This document shows positions 17,086 through 26,796 of a stretch of 64,000 bases of DNA, piece by piece (position 1 is the first letter of the stretch; the number at the start of each line of letters is the position of its first letter). A program made the translations under genes and the position numbers. The notes under the pieces were generated by a model. That model saw nothing but the letters and a program-made list of their open reading frames with translations, had not been told where the DNA came from and did not search any database. Origin of the DNA: Rhodocyclaceae bacterium (GTDB lineage Bacteria > Pseudomonadota > Gammaproteobacteria > Burkholderiales > Rhodocyclaceae). Location of the stretch: assembly GCA_016721505.1 (NCBI GenBank), contig JADKHX010000001.1, positions 124,001-188,000 of the forward strand. Direction: 5' to 3'.

Positions 17086-17856
17086 ATGAAAGCAGTCATC
17101 CTTGCCGGTGGTCTCGGCACTCGCTTAAGCGAAGAAACCGTGTTGCGTCCAAAGCCCATGGTGGAGATTGGTGGCAAGCCGATTTTGTGGCACATCATGA
17201 AGGGCTACGCGCATTTCGGCATCACCGATTTCGTGATTTGCTTAGGCTACAAGGGGTATATGGTGAAGGAATATTTCGCCAATCTGGCCTTGCACACTTC
17301 GGATGTCAGTATCGATTTGGCGCGTAACAAAGTGGCCTTGCATCAGTCGTCGCCCGAACCGTGGAACATTACCTTAATTGACACTGGCGAGCACACCCAA
17401 ACCGGCGGGCGCTTGCGGCGCATCCGGCGCTTTGTCGACGACGATATTTTTTGCATGACTTACGGCGATGGCGTAGCAGACATTGATATCGCTGCGCTGA
17501 CCAAATTTCATCACGCTGAAAAATGTCTTGCCACCGTAACCGCGGTGCGTCCTGCGGCACGCTTTGGACGACTGGATTTGGCTGGTCACCGCGCACGTGG
17601 CTTTCAGGAGAAACCACGCGGCGACGGTGACTGGATCAACGGCGGATTCTTTGTTTTGTCCCCGACGACGCTCGACCATATTGCCGGCGACGATGTATTG
17701 TGGGAAAAGGAACCGATGCAGCGCCTAGCCGCCGACGGCCAATTGGCGGCTTTTCGACACGATGGTTTTTGGCAGCCGATGGACACTCTGCGCGAAAAAA
17801 ATCATCTCGAAGAACTTTGGGCTAGCGGCAACGCGCCTTGGAAATTGTGGCCGTGA
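17086..17856 (+). CDS. rfbF: glucose-1-phosphate cytidylyltransferase
   Basis: Makes CDP-glucose from CTP and glucose-1-phosphate, the entry to CDP-3,6-dideoxyhexoses. The nucleotidyltransferase signature GGLGTRLSEETVLRPKPM is at residues 8-25, followed by GGKPILWHIMKGYAHFG. The 256-residue length is normal for RfbF. It starts 18 nt after hpnE on the same strand and overlaps rfbG. Confidence 0.96.
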   Translation: MKAVILAGGLGTRLSEETVLRPKPMVEIGGKPILWHIMKGYAHFGITDFVICLGYKGYMVKEYFANLALHTSDVSIDLARNKVALHQSSPEPWNITLIDTGEHTQTGGRLRRIRRFVDDDIFCMTYGDGVADIDIAALTKFHHAEKCLATVTAVRPAARFGRLDLAGHRARGFQEKPRGDGDWINGGFFVLSPTTLDHIAGDDVLWEKEPMQRLAADGQLAAFRHDGFWQPMDTLREKNHLEELWASGNAPWKLWP

Positions 17857-18956
17857 CACGGGCTAGCGCTAATCCAAGTTTCTGGACCGGACGCGATGTA
17901 TTCGTCACTGGCCACACTGGTTTCAAAGGTGCTTGGCTGTCGCTCTGGCTGCAACAAATGGGCGCAAACGTCACCGGCTTTTCGCTCGCCCCGCCGACAA
18001 CACCTAATCTGTTCGAAGCTGCGCAAGTCGCGCATGGCATGACTTCGGTGCTCGGCGACATTCGCGACTACGAATTGCTCGCAACTGCGTTAGCGAAGAG
18101 TCGTGCCAGCATCGTCTTTCATTTGGCCGCGCAATCGATAGTCAGTGAGGGCTATCGACTTGCACGCGAGACTTTCGCGACCAACCTGACGGGTACGGTA
18201 AATCTGCTTGACACGATTCGTGAATGCGAAAACATCCAAGCTGCCGTAGTTATCACCAGCGACAAATGTTATGCGCCATCAGGCAGCGGCACAGCGTTGA
18301 TCGAAGCAGATCCCTTGGGTGGCAAAGACCCATATAGCGCGAGTAAAAGCTGCGCCGAAATCGCCGTGGCATCGTGGCGACACTCGTTCTTTGTCGAGTC
18401 AGACGCATGCCGTATTGCCACCGCGCGCGCGGGCAACGTGATTGGCGGTGGCGACTGGTCGGTGCATCGTTTACTGCCTGATATCGCCCGCGCTTTTATC
18501 GCTAAGGAAGCGCTAAAGTTGCGCATGCCAAACGCAATTCGACCGTGGCAACATGTGCTCGATGCGCTCGGCGGCTATTTGCAATTGGCCGAGCGACTAT
18601 GCGCGGAAGATGGCGGCAACTTCGCCCGTGCATGGAACTTTGGCCCTGCCGCCGCTGATCATCTCACGGCGCAACAAGTTGCTGAACGTTGCGTGAAACT
18701 ATGGGGCGAATCGGCAAGCATTGAATTTGCCGGAAACAATTTTCAACAGGAAACACATAGCTTGCGCCTCGATGCCACTCAAGCACGCGAGTTGCTGAAC
18801 TGGCATCCAGTGTGGTCCGCCGATGAAGCGCTACGCCACACGCTTAGCTGGTATCGTCAATGGCGGGACGCGCCAACAGATGCACATCTAATAAACCGCA
18901 TGACACTTTCTCAGATTTCCGAATACAGCGCCGGTAACGTCAGTCCATTGCACTAA
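17853..18956 (+). CDS. rfbG: CDP-glucose 4,6-dehydratase
   Basis: Extended SDR enzyme producing CDP-4-keto-6-deoxyglucose. The NAD-binding motif is GHTGFKGAWLSLWLQQMG and the catalytic YxxxK is in YSASKSCAE; the ending WYRQW is typical of RfbG. The GTG at 17853 overlaps the rfbF stop (GTGA) and is the likely start; a TTG 15 nt upstream is also open. About 367 residues, normal length. The next gene is 127 nt away, a gap that holds a split copy of the repeat. Confidence 0.94.
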   Translation: MTRASANPSFWTGRDVFVTGHTGFKGAWLSLWLQQMGANVTGFSLAPPTTPNLFEAAQVAHGMTSVLGDIRDYELLATALAKSRASIVFHLAAQSIVSEGYRLARETFATNLTGTVNLLDTIRECENIQAAVVITSDKCYAPSGSGTALIEADPLGGKDPYSASKSCAEIAVASWRHSFFVESDACRIATARAGNVIGGGDWSVHRLLPDIARAFIAKEALKLRMPNAIRPWQHVLDALGGYLQLAERLCAEDGGNFARAWNFGPAAADHLTAQQVAERCVKLWGESASIEFAGNNFQQETHSLRLDATQARELLNWHPVWSADEALRHTLSWYRQWRDAPTDAHLINRMTLSQISEYSAGNVSPLH

Positions 18957-18976
18957 ATCCCATAAACCTTATGCTC

Positions 18977-19080
18977 GCCAGTTGGTACTGATGAAACAAA
19001 TACAATCCCAAAAACAACCAGCGACAAGGCGGTCGCGCAAAGAACGCGCTCTGCGCCGTCGCATGTGGTGACACGCTGTC
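18977..19080 (+). repeat. split copy of the 27-bp repeat between rfbG and rfbH
   Basis: The left half (GCCAGTTGGTACTG, 18977-18990) and the right half (TGGTGACACGCTGTC, 19066-19080) are in consensus order but separated by 75 nt. The element begins 21 nt after the rfbG stop and ends 3 nt before the rfbH ATG. The right half therefore occupies the place of the ribosome-binding site of rfbH. Confidence 0.7.
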
Positions 19081-19083
19081 AAA

Positions 19084-20400
19084 ATGCAAACTCTCGAACA
19101 ACAACGTCAAGAAATTCTCGCCAAAGTCCGCGACTACGCGGCACAAAAGGAGCGCGCGCAGCCTTTCCTGCCCGGACTGTCGGCAGTGCCACCGGCGGGC
19201 AAAGTGCTGGATGCAAATGCATACGTCGCGTTAGTCGACTCGGCTCTCGACGGTTGGCTGACCACGGGTCGCTTCAATGATGAGTTTGAAAAGCAAATCG
19301 CAGCGCGGATCGGGGTGGCTCGCGCGATTACGGTCAACTCCGGTTCGTCGGCAAACTTACTAGCGCTCACCGCATTGACTTCGCCACTGCTGGGCGACAA
19401 AGCGCTCAAACCCGGCGATGAAGTCATCACCGCTGCGGCCGGTTTCCCTACTACCATCAATCCGATTTTGCAAAATCAATTGACACCGGTTTTTGTCGAT
19501 TCCGAACTCGCCACATACAACCCCAGCGTTGAGGCTATTGCCGCCGCTATCACGCCACACACCCGTGCCATCATGCTCGCCCATGCGCTCGGCAATCCAT
19601 TTGATGCCCAGCGTTTGCGCGCGCTCGCTGATGAGCACAAGCTGTGGCTGATCGAAGATTGCTGCGACGCATTTGGTTCCTTGCATCATGGCAAATCCGT
19701 CGGCAGTTTCGGCCACGTTGGCACACTGAGTTTTTATCCGGCGCATCACATCACCACCGGCGAAGGCGGCGCGGTATTCACCGCCGACGCGACCATCGCC
19801 CGCGCCATTGAGTCTTTCCGCGACTGGGGGCGCGACTGCTATTGCGCCCCCGGCAAAGACAACACTTGTGGCAAACGCTTCGATTGGCAACTCGGCGAAT
19901 TGCCCTGCGGCTACGATCACAAGTACACCTATTCACATCTAGGCTACAACCTAAAAATCACCGACATGCAAGCCGCCCTGGGTGTCGCGCAAATTGCACG
20001 GCTCGACGAATTCGTCACCGCCCGCCGGCGAAATTTTGATTACCTGCGTGCTGCCTTGCTACCGTGTGAAGAATTTCTAATCCTGCCGGAAGCCGGCACC
20101 GACAGTGATCCCGCCTGGTTTGGATTTCTCATTACGCTGAAAGAAAATGCGCCTTGCACGCGCGTCGATTTGCTGCGCTATCTCGATCAAAACAAAATCG
20201 GTACTCGCTTGCTCTTTGCCGGCAATGTCACGCGCCAACCCTATATGAAAGGCCGCGACTATCGCATCAGCGGTGCGCTCACCAACGCCAACATCATTAC
20301 CGAACGCAGTTTTTGGGTCGGTATTTATCCCGGCCTCTCCACCCCAATGCTGGATTTCACCGCCGCCAAAATCAGTGAATTCCTTGGCATCGGTTTCTGA
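19084..20400 (+). CDS. rfbH: CDP-4-keto-6-deoxyglucose 3-dehydratase (RfbH/E1)
   Basis: PMP- and iron-sulfur-dependent enzyme that removes the 3-hydroxyl from CDP-4-keto-6-deoxyglucose, giving CDP-3,6-dideoxy-4-hexulose precursors. It has the DegT/AHBA-synthase fold; the lysine that normally binds PLP is replaced by His in SFYPAHHITTGEGGAV, the known signature of this dehydratase group. Cysteines for the [2Fe-2S] cluster are in DCYCAPGKDNTCGKRF and GELPCGYDH. 438 residues, normal. No clear ribosome site is seen because repeat sequence sits there. Its stop is overlapped by a second split repeat. Confidence 0.95.
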   Translation: MQTLEQQRQEILAKVRDYAAQKERAQPFLPGLSAVPPAGKVLDANAYVALVDSALDGWLTTGRFNDEFEKQIAARIGVARAITVNSGSSANLLALTALTSPLLGDKALKPGDEVITAAAGFPTTINPILQNQLTPVFVDSELATYNPSVEAIAAAITPHTRAIMLAHALGNPFDAQRLRALADEHKLWLIEDCCDAFGSLHHGKSVGSFGHVGTLSFYPAHHITTGEGGAVFTADATIARAIESFRDWGRDCYCAPGKDNTCGKRFDWQLGELPCGYDHKYTYSHLGYNLKITDMQAALGVAQIARLDEFVTARRRNFDYLRAALLPCEEFLILPEAGTDSDPAWFGFLITLKENAPCTRVDLLRYLDQNKIGTRLLFAGNVTRQPYMKGRDYRISGALTNANIITERSFWVGIYPGLSTPMLDFTAAKISEFLGIGF

Positions 20401-20448
20401 CGGCGTGTCGCCGACGAACGGGCTAGTCCCTCACTAGAGCCAACTGGC
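20399..20448 (-). repeat. split copy of the 27-bp repeat over the rfbH stop
   Basis: In reverse orientation the right half (GACGGCGTGTCGCC, from 20399) shares bases with the TGA of rfbH. The left half (GCCAACTGGC) ends at 20448, with about 25 nt of unrelated sequence between. The rest of this 104-nt gap shows only a GGAG ribosome site at 20491. Confidence 0.65.
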
Positions 20449-20504
20449 AAACTTTGCAGCCTTTGACCTTAACCTGACTCAACATTTTTTGGAGTTGCAT
20501 TTTG

Positions 20505-21995
20505 ATGAAACCTTTTGTCGTATTTGAGATGGCAAACAACCATATGGGCGATGTCGCTCATGGTTGTGCAGTCATCAAAGCATTTGCTGACGCGGTTGCG
20601 TCTTTTCGCGACGACTTTGAATTCGGTTTCAAACTTCAGTATCGCGATTTGGACAGCTTTATTCATCCCGATGCCAAAGGTCGTGAGGACATTAAATACG
20701 TCAAGCGATTCGAAGAGACGCGGCTCGACGATAGTCAGTTTCGCAGCTTGCTGGCGACGATGCGCGAACACCAATTCACCACGGTGTGCACTCCTTTTGA
20801 CGAAGCATCGGTCACTCGCATTGAGGCGCATGGGATCGAAGTCATCAAAATTGCGTCGTGCGCTTTTACCGATTGGCCGCTGCTCGAACGCATCGCGCGC
20901 ACGTCGCTTCCGCTCATCGCATCGACAGCTGCAGCAAAGATCGAAGATATTGATGCGGTCGTCAGTTTCTTTGCGCATCGTGACAAACAGCTAGCCTTGC
21001 TACATTGCGTTGGCGAATATCCGACCGCCGACGAACAACTGGCGATTCACCAAGTCGAATTATTACGCGCACGTTATCCAAGTACCCGTATCGGATTTTC
21101 CTCGCACGAAAACCCGAATCACACAGAAACCATCATGCTCGCGCTGGCCAAGGGCGCGACGATACTCGAAAAGCATGTCGGCCTGGCCACCGAGCGCTAT
21201 GCACTTAATGCTTACTCTGCCTCGCCTGAGCAAATCGTGCCGTGGCTCGCCGCCGGACAGCGCGCCATGCGCATGTTGGGTAAGGCGCAACGCTATGAGC
21301 CTTCTAGCAACGAACGTGACGGATTACGTGCGCTAAAGCGCGGCGCATTCGCCCGCCGTGATTTGCCTGCCGGTCACGTATTGACCAATGAGGATGTGTA
21401 CTTTGCTTTTCCTTCGCAAGACGGACAAATCACTGCCAATGACTGGTCAAAGTATGTTCGTTATGCGTTAACCGAACCACTCAAAGCGAACGCGCCGGCG
21501 ATGTTGAAGACCTCCAGCACCAATCATTTGCGCCAACACGTAATCGATGCGGTGGCTGCGGTGCGAGCGATACTCAAAGCCAGCAATGTCATCCTGCCCG
21601 GCCAAAGTGAATTGGAAATTTCTCACCACTACGGGTTAGAAAAATTCGACCGTTTTGGTCTCACTATGGTCACTGTCGTTAATCGGGAATATTGCAAAAA
21701 GGTGCTGGTGATGCTGCCCGGACAAACCCACCCGGAGCAATTCCACAACATCAAGGAAGAAACTTTTGTGGTGCTTTACGGCGCGATGACACTTACCCTC
21801 GATGGCGTCGAGCAACGCGTTGAGCCCGGTGCCGTAGTGACTGTCGAGCGTGGTGTGCGGCACGCATTTCACACCGACCAAGGAGTGGTGTTCGAGGAAA
21901 TTTCTTCGACCCATATTAAAAACGATTCCTTCTATACCGACGAGCAAATCGGCAAGAATCTGCATCGAAAAACTCACCTGACCTATTGGATGTAA
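20505..21995 (+). CDS. NeuB-family sugar synthase fused to SAF and cupin domains
   Basis: The N-terminal 270 residues are a NeuB-type TIM barrel that condenses phosphoenolpyruvate with an aldose (EMANNHMGDVAHG, STAAAKIEDIDAV, GFSSHENPNHTETIMLALAKGA, EKHVGL). A SAF/antifreeze-like domain follows (about 275-340, KRGAFARRDLPAGHVLTNED) and then a C-terminal cupin of about 150 residues (PGQTHPEQFHNIKEETFVVL, GAVVTVERGVRHAF) resembling sugar isomerases. The start is ATG at 20505 with GGAG 10 nt before. Substrate is unknown: sialic, legionaminic or another nonulosonate-like acid is possible. The TPP enzyme gene follows after 4 nt, so the two are co-transcribed. Confidence 0.85.
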   Translation: MKPFVVFEMANNHMGDVAHGCAVIKAFADAVASFRDDFEFGFKLQYRDLDSFIHPDAKGREDIKYVKRFEETRLDDSQFRSLLATMREHQFTTVCTPFDEASVTRIEAHGIEVIKIASCAFTDWPLLERIARTSLPLIASTAAAKIEDIDAVVSFFAHRDKQLALLHCVGEYPTADEQLAIHQVELLRARYPSTRIGFSSHENPNHTETIMLALAKGATILEKHVGLATERYALNAYSASPEQIVPWLAAGQRAMRMLGKAQRYEPSSNERDGLRALKRGAFARRDLPAGHVLTNEDVYFAFPSQDGQITANDWSKYVRYALTEPLKANAPAMLKTSSTNHLRQHVIDAVAAVRAILKASNVILPGQSELEISHHYGLEKFDRFGLTMVTVVNREYCKKVLVMLPGQTHPEQFHNIKEETFVVLYGAMTLTLDGVEQRVEPGAVVTVERGVRHAFHTDQGVVFEEISSTHIKNDSFYTDEQIGKNLHRKTHLTYWM

Positions 21996-21999
21996 GCCC

Positions 22000-23864
22000 A
22001 TGCGCGTTGCTGATTATTTGATGTCGCGGCTCGCCGAATTGGGCATCACGCACGTTTTTGTTTTGCCCGGTGGCGGCGCAATGCATCTGAATGACGGTCT
22101 CGCTTGCGAGCCAAGAATCACGCCCGTGCCTTGCCACCACGAGCAAGCCTGTGGCATCGCCGCCGAAGCCTGGGGAAGGATTGCCGGCAGTTTTGGTGTG
22201 GCGATGGTGACCACTGGACCGGGCACGACCAACATTGTCACTCCGTTGCCGGCGCGTGGATCGAGTCAGTACCGTTGATGATAATTTCGGGTCAAGTCAA
22301 ACGACCGGATTTGCTCGCAGGCCGTCCGTTGCGACAGGGCGGTGTACAAGAAGTCGACATCATTCCCATCGTGAAATCGATTACCAAATACGCTGTCACC
22401 ATCATGCACGCAGAGGATGTTAAAGAACATTTCGAGCGCGCTTTGCATCTGATGTTGACGGGTCGCCAAGGTCCGGTCTGGTTGGACATTCCGTTGGATA
22501 TTCAGGCGGCGCAAATTGAACCGGGTACGCTGCGCGGATTTGTCGCCGAAGCGTCGGCTGGTGCGTCCGCTGGTGCGTCAGTTGGTGCTGGTGACACGCC
22601 ATCAAATCATGCGCTGAACAAGGACTTGGATAACAAGATCGGTGATGCGGTGGAGTTGCTCGCCGGGGCAAAACGCCCCTTGATACTCGCCGGTCACGGC
22701 GTTCGACTGGCCGGTGCGGCGCGAGAATTTCTCGACTTGGCCGAGCGTCTCGGTGTGCCGGTGGTGACCACTTGGAACGCGATGGATTTGATCCCGTGGG
22801 AGCATCCATTGTGTGCCGGTCGCCCGGGTGTGGTTGCGCTACGCGCGGCGAATTTCGCTGTACAAAATTGTGACCTACTGCTCTCGATTGGCAGTCGACT
22901 CGACAACATCATCACCGCCTACAATCCGCGTGGATTTGCTCGCGCGGCGAAGAAAATTGTGGTCGATATTGACATCGAGGAAATCGACAAACTTGATATG
23001 GATATCGACCTTGCAGTGGTCTCCAATGCAGCTGATTTCATCACAGGGTTGCATCAGCGCGCTGACGCATCGCCGCGCAACGATTTGCAAGCCTGGCGAA
23101 CTAAATGTATCGATTGGAAAACCCGTTACGCGCTGAACGAAGGTAAGCCGTTGCCGGAATCCGGAGCGATAGGGCATTTCCATTTTGCCTCGGCGCTGTC
23201 TGATGCAGCACCTGCCGACACGCTTGTCAGCACGGGCAGTTCGGGTCTCGCGGTGGAAGCTTTCTATACGGTGTTTCGCAACAAACCTGGACAGCGAATT
23301 TTTCTCACCTCAGGGCTAGGGGCAATGGGCTATGGCTTGCCCGCTGCCATCGGCGCCTGTCTGGCTAACCAGCGCGCACCGATGATTGCGGTGGAAAGTG
23401 ATGGCAGTTTGCAATTAAATTTGCAGGAACTCGCTACTTTGCGTGCGCTGCAATTACCGATCTGCTTGTTCATCATGAACAACGGCGGCTATTGTTCGAT
23501 TCGCAATACGCAAAGAAATTATTTTGCCGAACGCTTCCTGGGTACTGGTCCCGAAGCAGGATTGTGGCTGCCTGATCTAGAACGGGTTGCCGCTGTTTAT
23601 GACTTACCTTTTATGCGCATTGAAGGGGTCACCGATTTATCTGTGGCGATGCAAGCAGCGCTGGCACTACCGCGACCCTGTTTAATTGATGTACGGCTGA
23701 TGGAAAACGAAACTTTGGCGCCGAAATCGGCCGCCATGCCGCAAGCCGATGGTTCAATGCTATCAATGCCGCTGGAAGACATGTCGCCCTTGTTGCCGCT
23801 CGCGCAATTGCAGGCGGAAATGTTGATTCCTCTGTTGCCGCAGTCTTTCGCTGTTAAACGCTAA
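22000..23864 (+). pseudogene. TPP-dependent acetolactate-synthase-like enzyme, frameshifted
   Basis: Two frames together encode one 620-residue thiamine diphosphate enzyme. The first runs from ATG 22000 to about 22243 (ending TTGPGTTNIVT). The second continues AGAWIESVPLMIISGQ to 23864, consistent with one missing base near 22243. The catalytic Glu is in HHEQACGIAAEAWG; the TPP/metal motif is ESDGSLQLNLQEL...NNGGYCSIRNTQ. Next to rfbFGH it could act like YerE of Yersinia, which adds a two-carbon unit from pyruvate to CDP-3,6-dideoxy-4-hexulose. An interdomain linker (ASAGASAGASVGAGDTPS) contains a repeat copy. The break may be a sequencing error. Confidence 0.75.
22577..22603 (+). repeat. interspersed 27-bp repeat, copy inside TPP enzyme gene
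   Basis: In-frame copy encoding SVGAGDTPS. It is preceded by a short tandem expansion of a 12-nt unit (GCTGGTGCGTCC type, 22557-22577), giving ASAGASAGAS. The segment falls in the linker between the first and middle domains. Confidence 0.9.
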
Positions 23865-23878
23865 TCGCGACGGGTGTG

Positions 23879-24928
23879 ATGAACTGTCCATGTTGCGCTA
23901 GCGCCGAAATTTTGCTTCGTTCGGCGAAACGACTTAGCTGCGCTTGCGCGGCGTGCGGCCATCAGTGGCAGTCACATCCGACGGCAGCGCCCATTGACTA
24001 CCGCCAACTTAGCGGACGCAACATACCTGACGCAGCAGCACATCAAGCCAAACTCGATGACCGAATCACAGACATTGCGCCATTGCTGTTTCCAAACCTG
24101 CAGGTGCTCGAAATCGGTTGTGCCGAAGGTTCGCTGGCGGCTTGTGTCATGGCGCGTGGTGCGATGCATTACAGTGGCATTGAACTCTCAGGCGACGCAC
24201 TCGCGGCCGAGAAAATCTTGCATCGTGTAATTCGCGAACCAGCGACAAAATTGCATGGCGAAGTCTTCGATTTATTGTTGTCGTTTCACGTGCTCGAACA
24301 CATTAACGACATCACTGCTGAAGTCAGCGCATGGCGATCGCTACTCGGTGATGCCGGCGTATTGCTGGTCGAAGTACCCAATCAAGCCGGACACCCGCTG
24401 TTGAGCGACGACCCTAACGTCGAACACCTGCACCAATTCACAACCAGTTCCTTGTCAGCGTTGTTAGACCGCGCAGGCTTCGCCATCGAACGCATGACTT
24501 GCGGACATTTTGAATCAGCGGTGTATAGCGACAGCCTGCGCGTGATCGCTCGCCCCTGTCTGCCGCCCGAGTCAAAACGCACAGCGCTTGTTGCGCGTTT
24601 TCGTCAAGCGCTAAATCGGCCGTTCGCCATTTGGGGAATTGGTGGCGATTACCATAGTTACGTTGCCCCATGGATAAGCGAAATGCCACCGAGTGCGTTG
24701 ATCGACAGCAATGCAGCACGGCATGGTGAAGAAATAGGTGGAAATTTAGTCGAATCTTATGATCCGTATCAACACAAAGATTTACTGATTTTGGTGGCGA
24801 GTCTGCGCTATTCATCCGACATTGCGCGCGACGCCAAATCATGCGGCATCGCAGCCGAATCATTGGTTTATCTCGCCGATATTTATGGCCTACCGCGCCA
24901 CAAACGCAGTGCCGAAAATGCGCCATGA
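23879..24928 (+). CDS. class I SAM methyltransferase with zinc-binding N-terminus
   Basis: The N-terminus carries CPCC and CACAACG, a four-cysteine zinc site as in NDP-hexose C-methyltransferases. The SAM motif is VLEIGCAEGSLAACVM and the acidic post-motif region is LLSFHVLEHINDI. The C-terminal third (FAIWGIGGDYHSYVAPW) resembles the extra Rossmann-like domain of the sugar C-methyltransferase group. 349 residues; a GTG one codon upstream is an alternative start. It is probably a sugar C- or O-methyltransferase of the glycan pathway, inferred from domain make-up and place. It overlaps the next, related gene by 4 nt. Confidence 0.78.
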   Translation: MNCPCCASAEILLRSAKRLSCACAACGHQWQSHPTAAPIDYRQLSGRNIPDAAAHQAKLDDRITDIAPLLFPNLQVLEIGCAEGSLAACVMARGAMHYSGIELSGDALAAEKILHRVIREPATKLHGEVFDLLLSFHVLEHINDITAEVSAWRSLLGDAGVLLVEVPNQAGHPLLSDDPNVEHLHQFTTSSLSALLDRAGFAIERMTCGHFESAVYSDSLRVIARPCLPPESKRTALVARFRQALNRPFAIWGIGGDYHSYVAPWISEMPPSALIDSNAARHGEEIGGNLVESYDPYQHKDLLILVASLRYSSDIARDAKSCGIAAESLVYLADIYGLPRHKRSAENAP

Positions 24929-26133
24929 GTCACATTCATCGCGCCTGTCCAATCTGTCAATCTTTAACCGCACGGCCTGTGTATCAGAACACAATGGCAA
25001 GTATTGATGGGTTGGACATGAGCTATCGGGTTGCGCGCTGCGATCAATGTCTGCTGGTTTTTGCCGATCACTTGCCGGACTCAGACGATTACGAAATCTA
25101 CTATCAATCGCTATCGAAGTACGATGTCGGCGTGATAGACACGCCCCTCGTCTCACCCGCTGCCTTACCTGCCGTAGCAATGTCGATGACTGAACGCCTA
25201 CGCTGTGATGCCGCAATCGCACTACTGCGGAAACACACGACCAGCAACGCAGCAATTGTCGATTTGGGTTGTGGCTCGGGAATGCTGCTAGGCGCTATCC
25301 GCGATGCCGGCTGGTCACGGCTCAAGGGCGTCGATCCAGCACCGCGTGCTCACGCCCAAGCACTCGCTTTGTATGGACTGGATTGCGTTCAAACTGGCAC
25401 GCTCAATCAAGCCACAACTCAACACGATTTTTCGGCGACTGATGTGGTCTGCATGATGGGCGTGCTGGAACATTTGCCGCGATTGGAAAGCGACTTGGCG
25501 CAACTCGTGTCGGCGCTCGACGTGGGTACAAAAATTCTGGTGGAAGTTCCGGCGCTGGAATGTTTCTCGCGCAAAGCGCATGAGCCGTTTGGCGAATTTT
25601 CGCTTGAACACATACAGTTTTTTTCGGCGACCAGTTTGGCCGCATTGTTTGCTACGTTGGGTTACCAGCCGCTGGCACTGTCGATAGTCGAATTACCTGC
25701 AGGCTATTGCGATAGCCTAATGGGCATATTTGTTCGTGCGCCGGATGCAATGCCGGCTGAACAACCTGCCATGGTCGGCAGCATGGCAAATTTGCTCGAG
25801 GACTATCTGCAAAATTCCGAAAAAATGATGACTTCGGCGATAGCGCGCATTGCGGCCGACACAGCAAGTAACTTGGTAATTTATGGTGCGGGAAGCCATA
25901 CTGCGCGGCTGCTCCCAAAATTACCGGCCAAGGAGCTAAATCGGATAAGTGCGGTCGTCGATGGCAATCCGAACTTGCACGGCAAACGACTGGGGAATTT
26001 CGTGATTGAAGCGCCTCCGGCTTTGGCTAAATATCCTGCGGCGACCATTGTCGTTTCGTCATTTCGCTCACAAACCAGCATCGCTGAAATGTTGCGCGCG
26101 ACTCGCGCCAATGCTGTCCTTACGCTTTACTAA
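24925..26133 (+). CDS. second zinc-finger SAM methyltransferase
   Basis: 402 residues, built like the preceding gene: zinc-binding CPIC and CDQC near the N-terminus, SAM motif IVDLGCGSGMLLGAI around 105, VVCMMGVLEHLPRLESDL, and a C-terminal Rossmann-like part with VIYGAGSHTARLLPK. ATG at 24925 overlaps the previous stop. The pair may be an old tandem duplication whose members act on different sugars. The exact methylated position cannot be read. Confidence 0.8.
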   Translation: MSHIHRACPICQSLTARPVYQNTMASIDGLDMSYRVARCDQCLLVFADHLPDSDDYEIYYQSLSKYDVGVIDTPLVSPAALPAVAMSMTERLRCDAAIALLRKHTTSNAAIVDLGCGSGMLLGAIRDAGWSRLKGVDPAPRAHAQALALYGLDCVQTGTLNQATTQHDFSATDVVCMMGVLEHLPRLESDLAQLVSALDVGTKILVEVPALECFSRKAHEPFGEFSLEHIQFFSATSLAALFATLGYQPLALSIVELPAGYCDSLMGIFVRAPDAMPAEQPAMVGSMANLLEDYLQNSEKMMTSAIARIAADTASNLVIYGAGSHTARLLPKLPAKELNRISAVVDGNPNLHGKRLGNFVIEAPPALAKYPAATIVVSSFRSQTSIAEMLRATRANAVLTLY

Positions 26134-26144
26134 AGTGCCACGCT

Positions 26145-26796
26145 ATGTCTGCAAACCACACCGTTATATTTGACTTGGATGGCACGCTGATCGACTCGGC
26201 GCCGGGGATCATCGCTGCTTTCAGCGCGGTATTGGCCGCGCATCAAATTCAGCCTCGTGTGCCATTAAACGACAGCCTCACCTACCGCCACTGGCAGAGA
26301 CCTGACGCGTTTGACGGGTGAAACCGATGGCGCTCGGCTGGCGCAACTCAACGAAGATTTCAAGGCTGCTTACGACGGCGACGGCGTTAACGCGACAGCG
26401 GCCTATGCGGGTGTTGATGCACTGTTGGAAAAATTAGTCGCGCGCCAGCAGCGGCTTTTCGTGGCCACCAACAAACGTTTTGCGCCGACCCGTGCCATTG
26501 TTGAACGATTGCACTGGTCGGCACATTTCTCATCGCTCTATGCACTGGATATCTACCAGCCACGACTTCCCGACAAAGGCACTCTGCTTGCTCGCTTGTT
26601 GATGGAACAAAATTTGTCGCCGGCCGCGTGTATTTATATTGGCGACAAACACGAAGACGGTCATGCCGCCGACAGCAACGACATTGCCTTTGTCGCGGCA
26701 CATTGGGGCTACGGCGACTTTGTGTCGAGTGACTGTCCGTCACACTGGCGACACGCTGCCACGCCTGCTGAATTGTTGGAGTTGTTGATTGCTTAA
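26145..26796 (+). pseudogene. HAD-superfamily phosphatase (phosphoglycolate-phosphatase-like), frameshifted
   Basis: ATG at 26145 begins HTVIFDLDGTLIDSAPGIIAAF, the HAD motif I with both aspartates. The frame then fails near 26280-26302: a short run PPLAET is legible in a second frame and the remainder (LTRLTGETDG to the stop at 26796) in a third. That fits two missing bases, one of them in a CCC run at about 26301. Later motifs are FVATNKRFAPT (motif II) and YIGDKHEDGHAADSND (motif IV). An intact version would be about 217 residues. It could dephosphorylate a sugar phosphate of the neighbouring pathway. Confidence 0.75.

Noticed and set aside
26742..26764. Repeat-like CTGGCGACACGCTG in the HAD gene
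   Set aside because: Only about 12 of 17 bases agree and the left half is absent.
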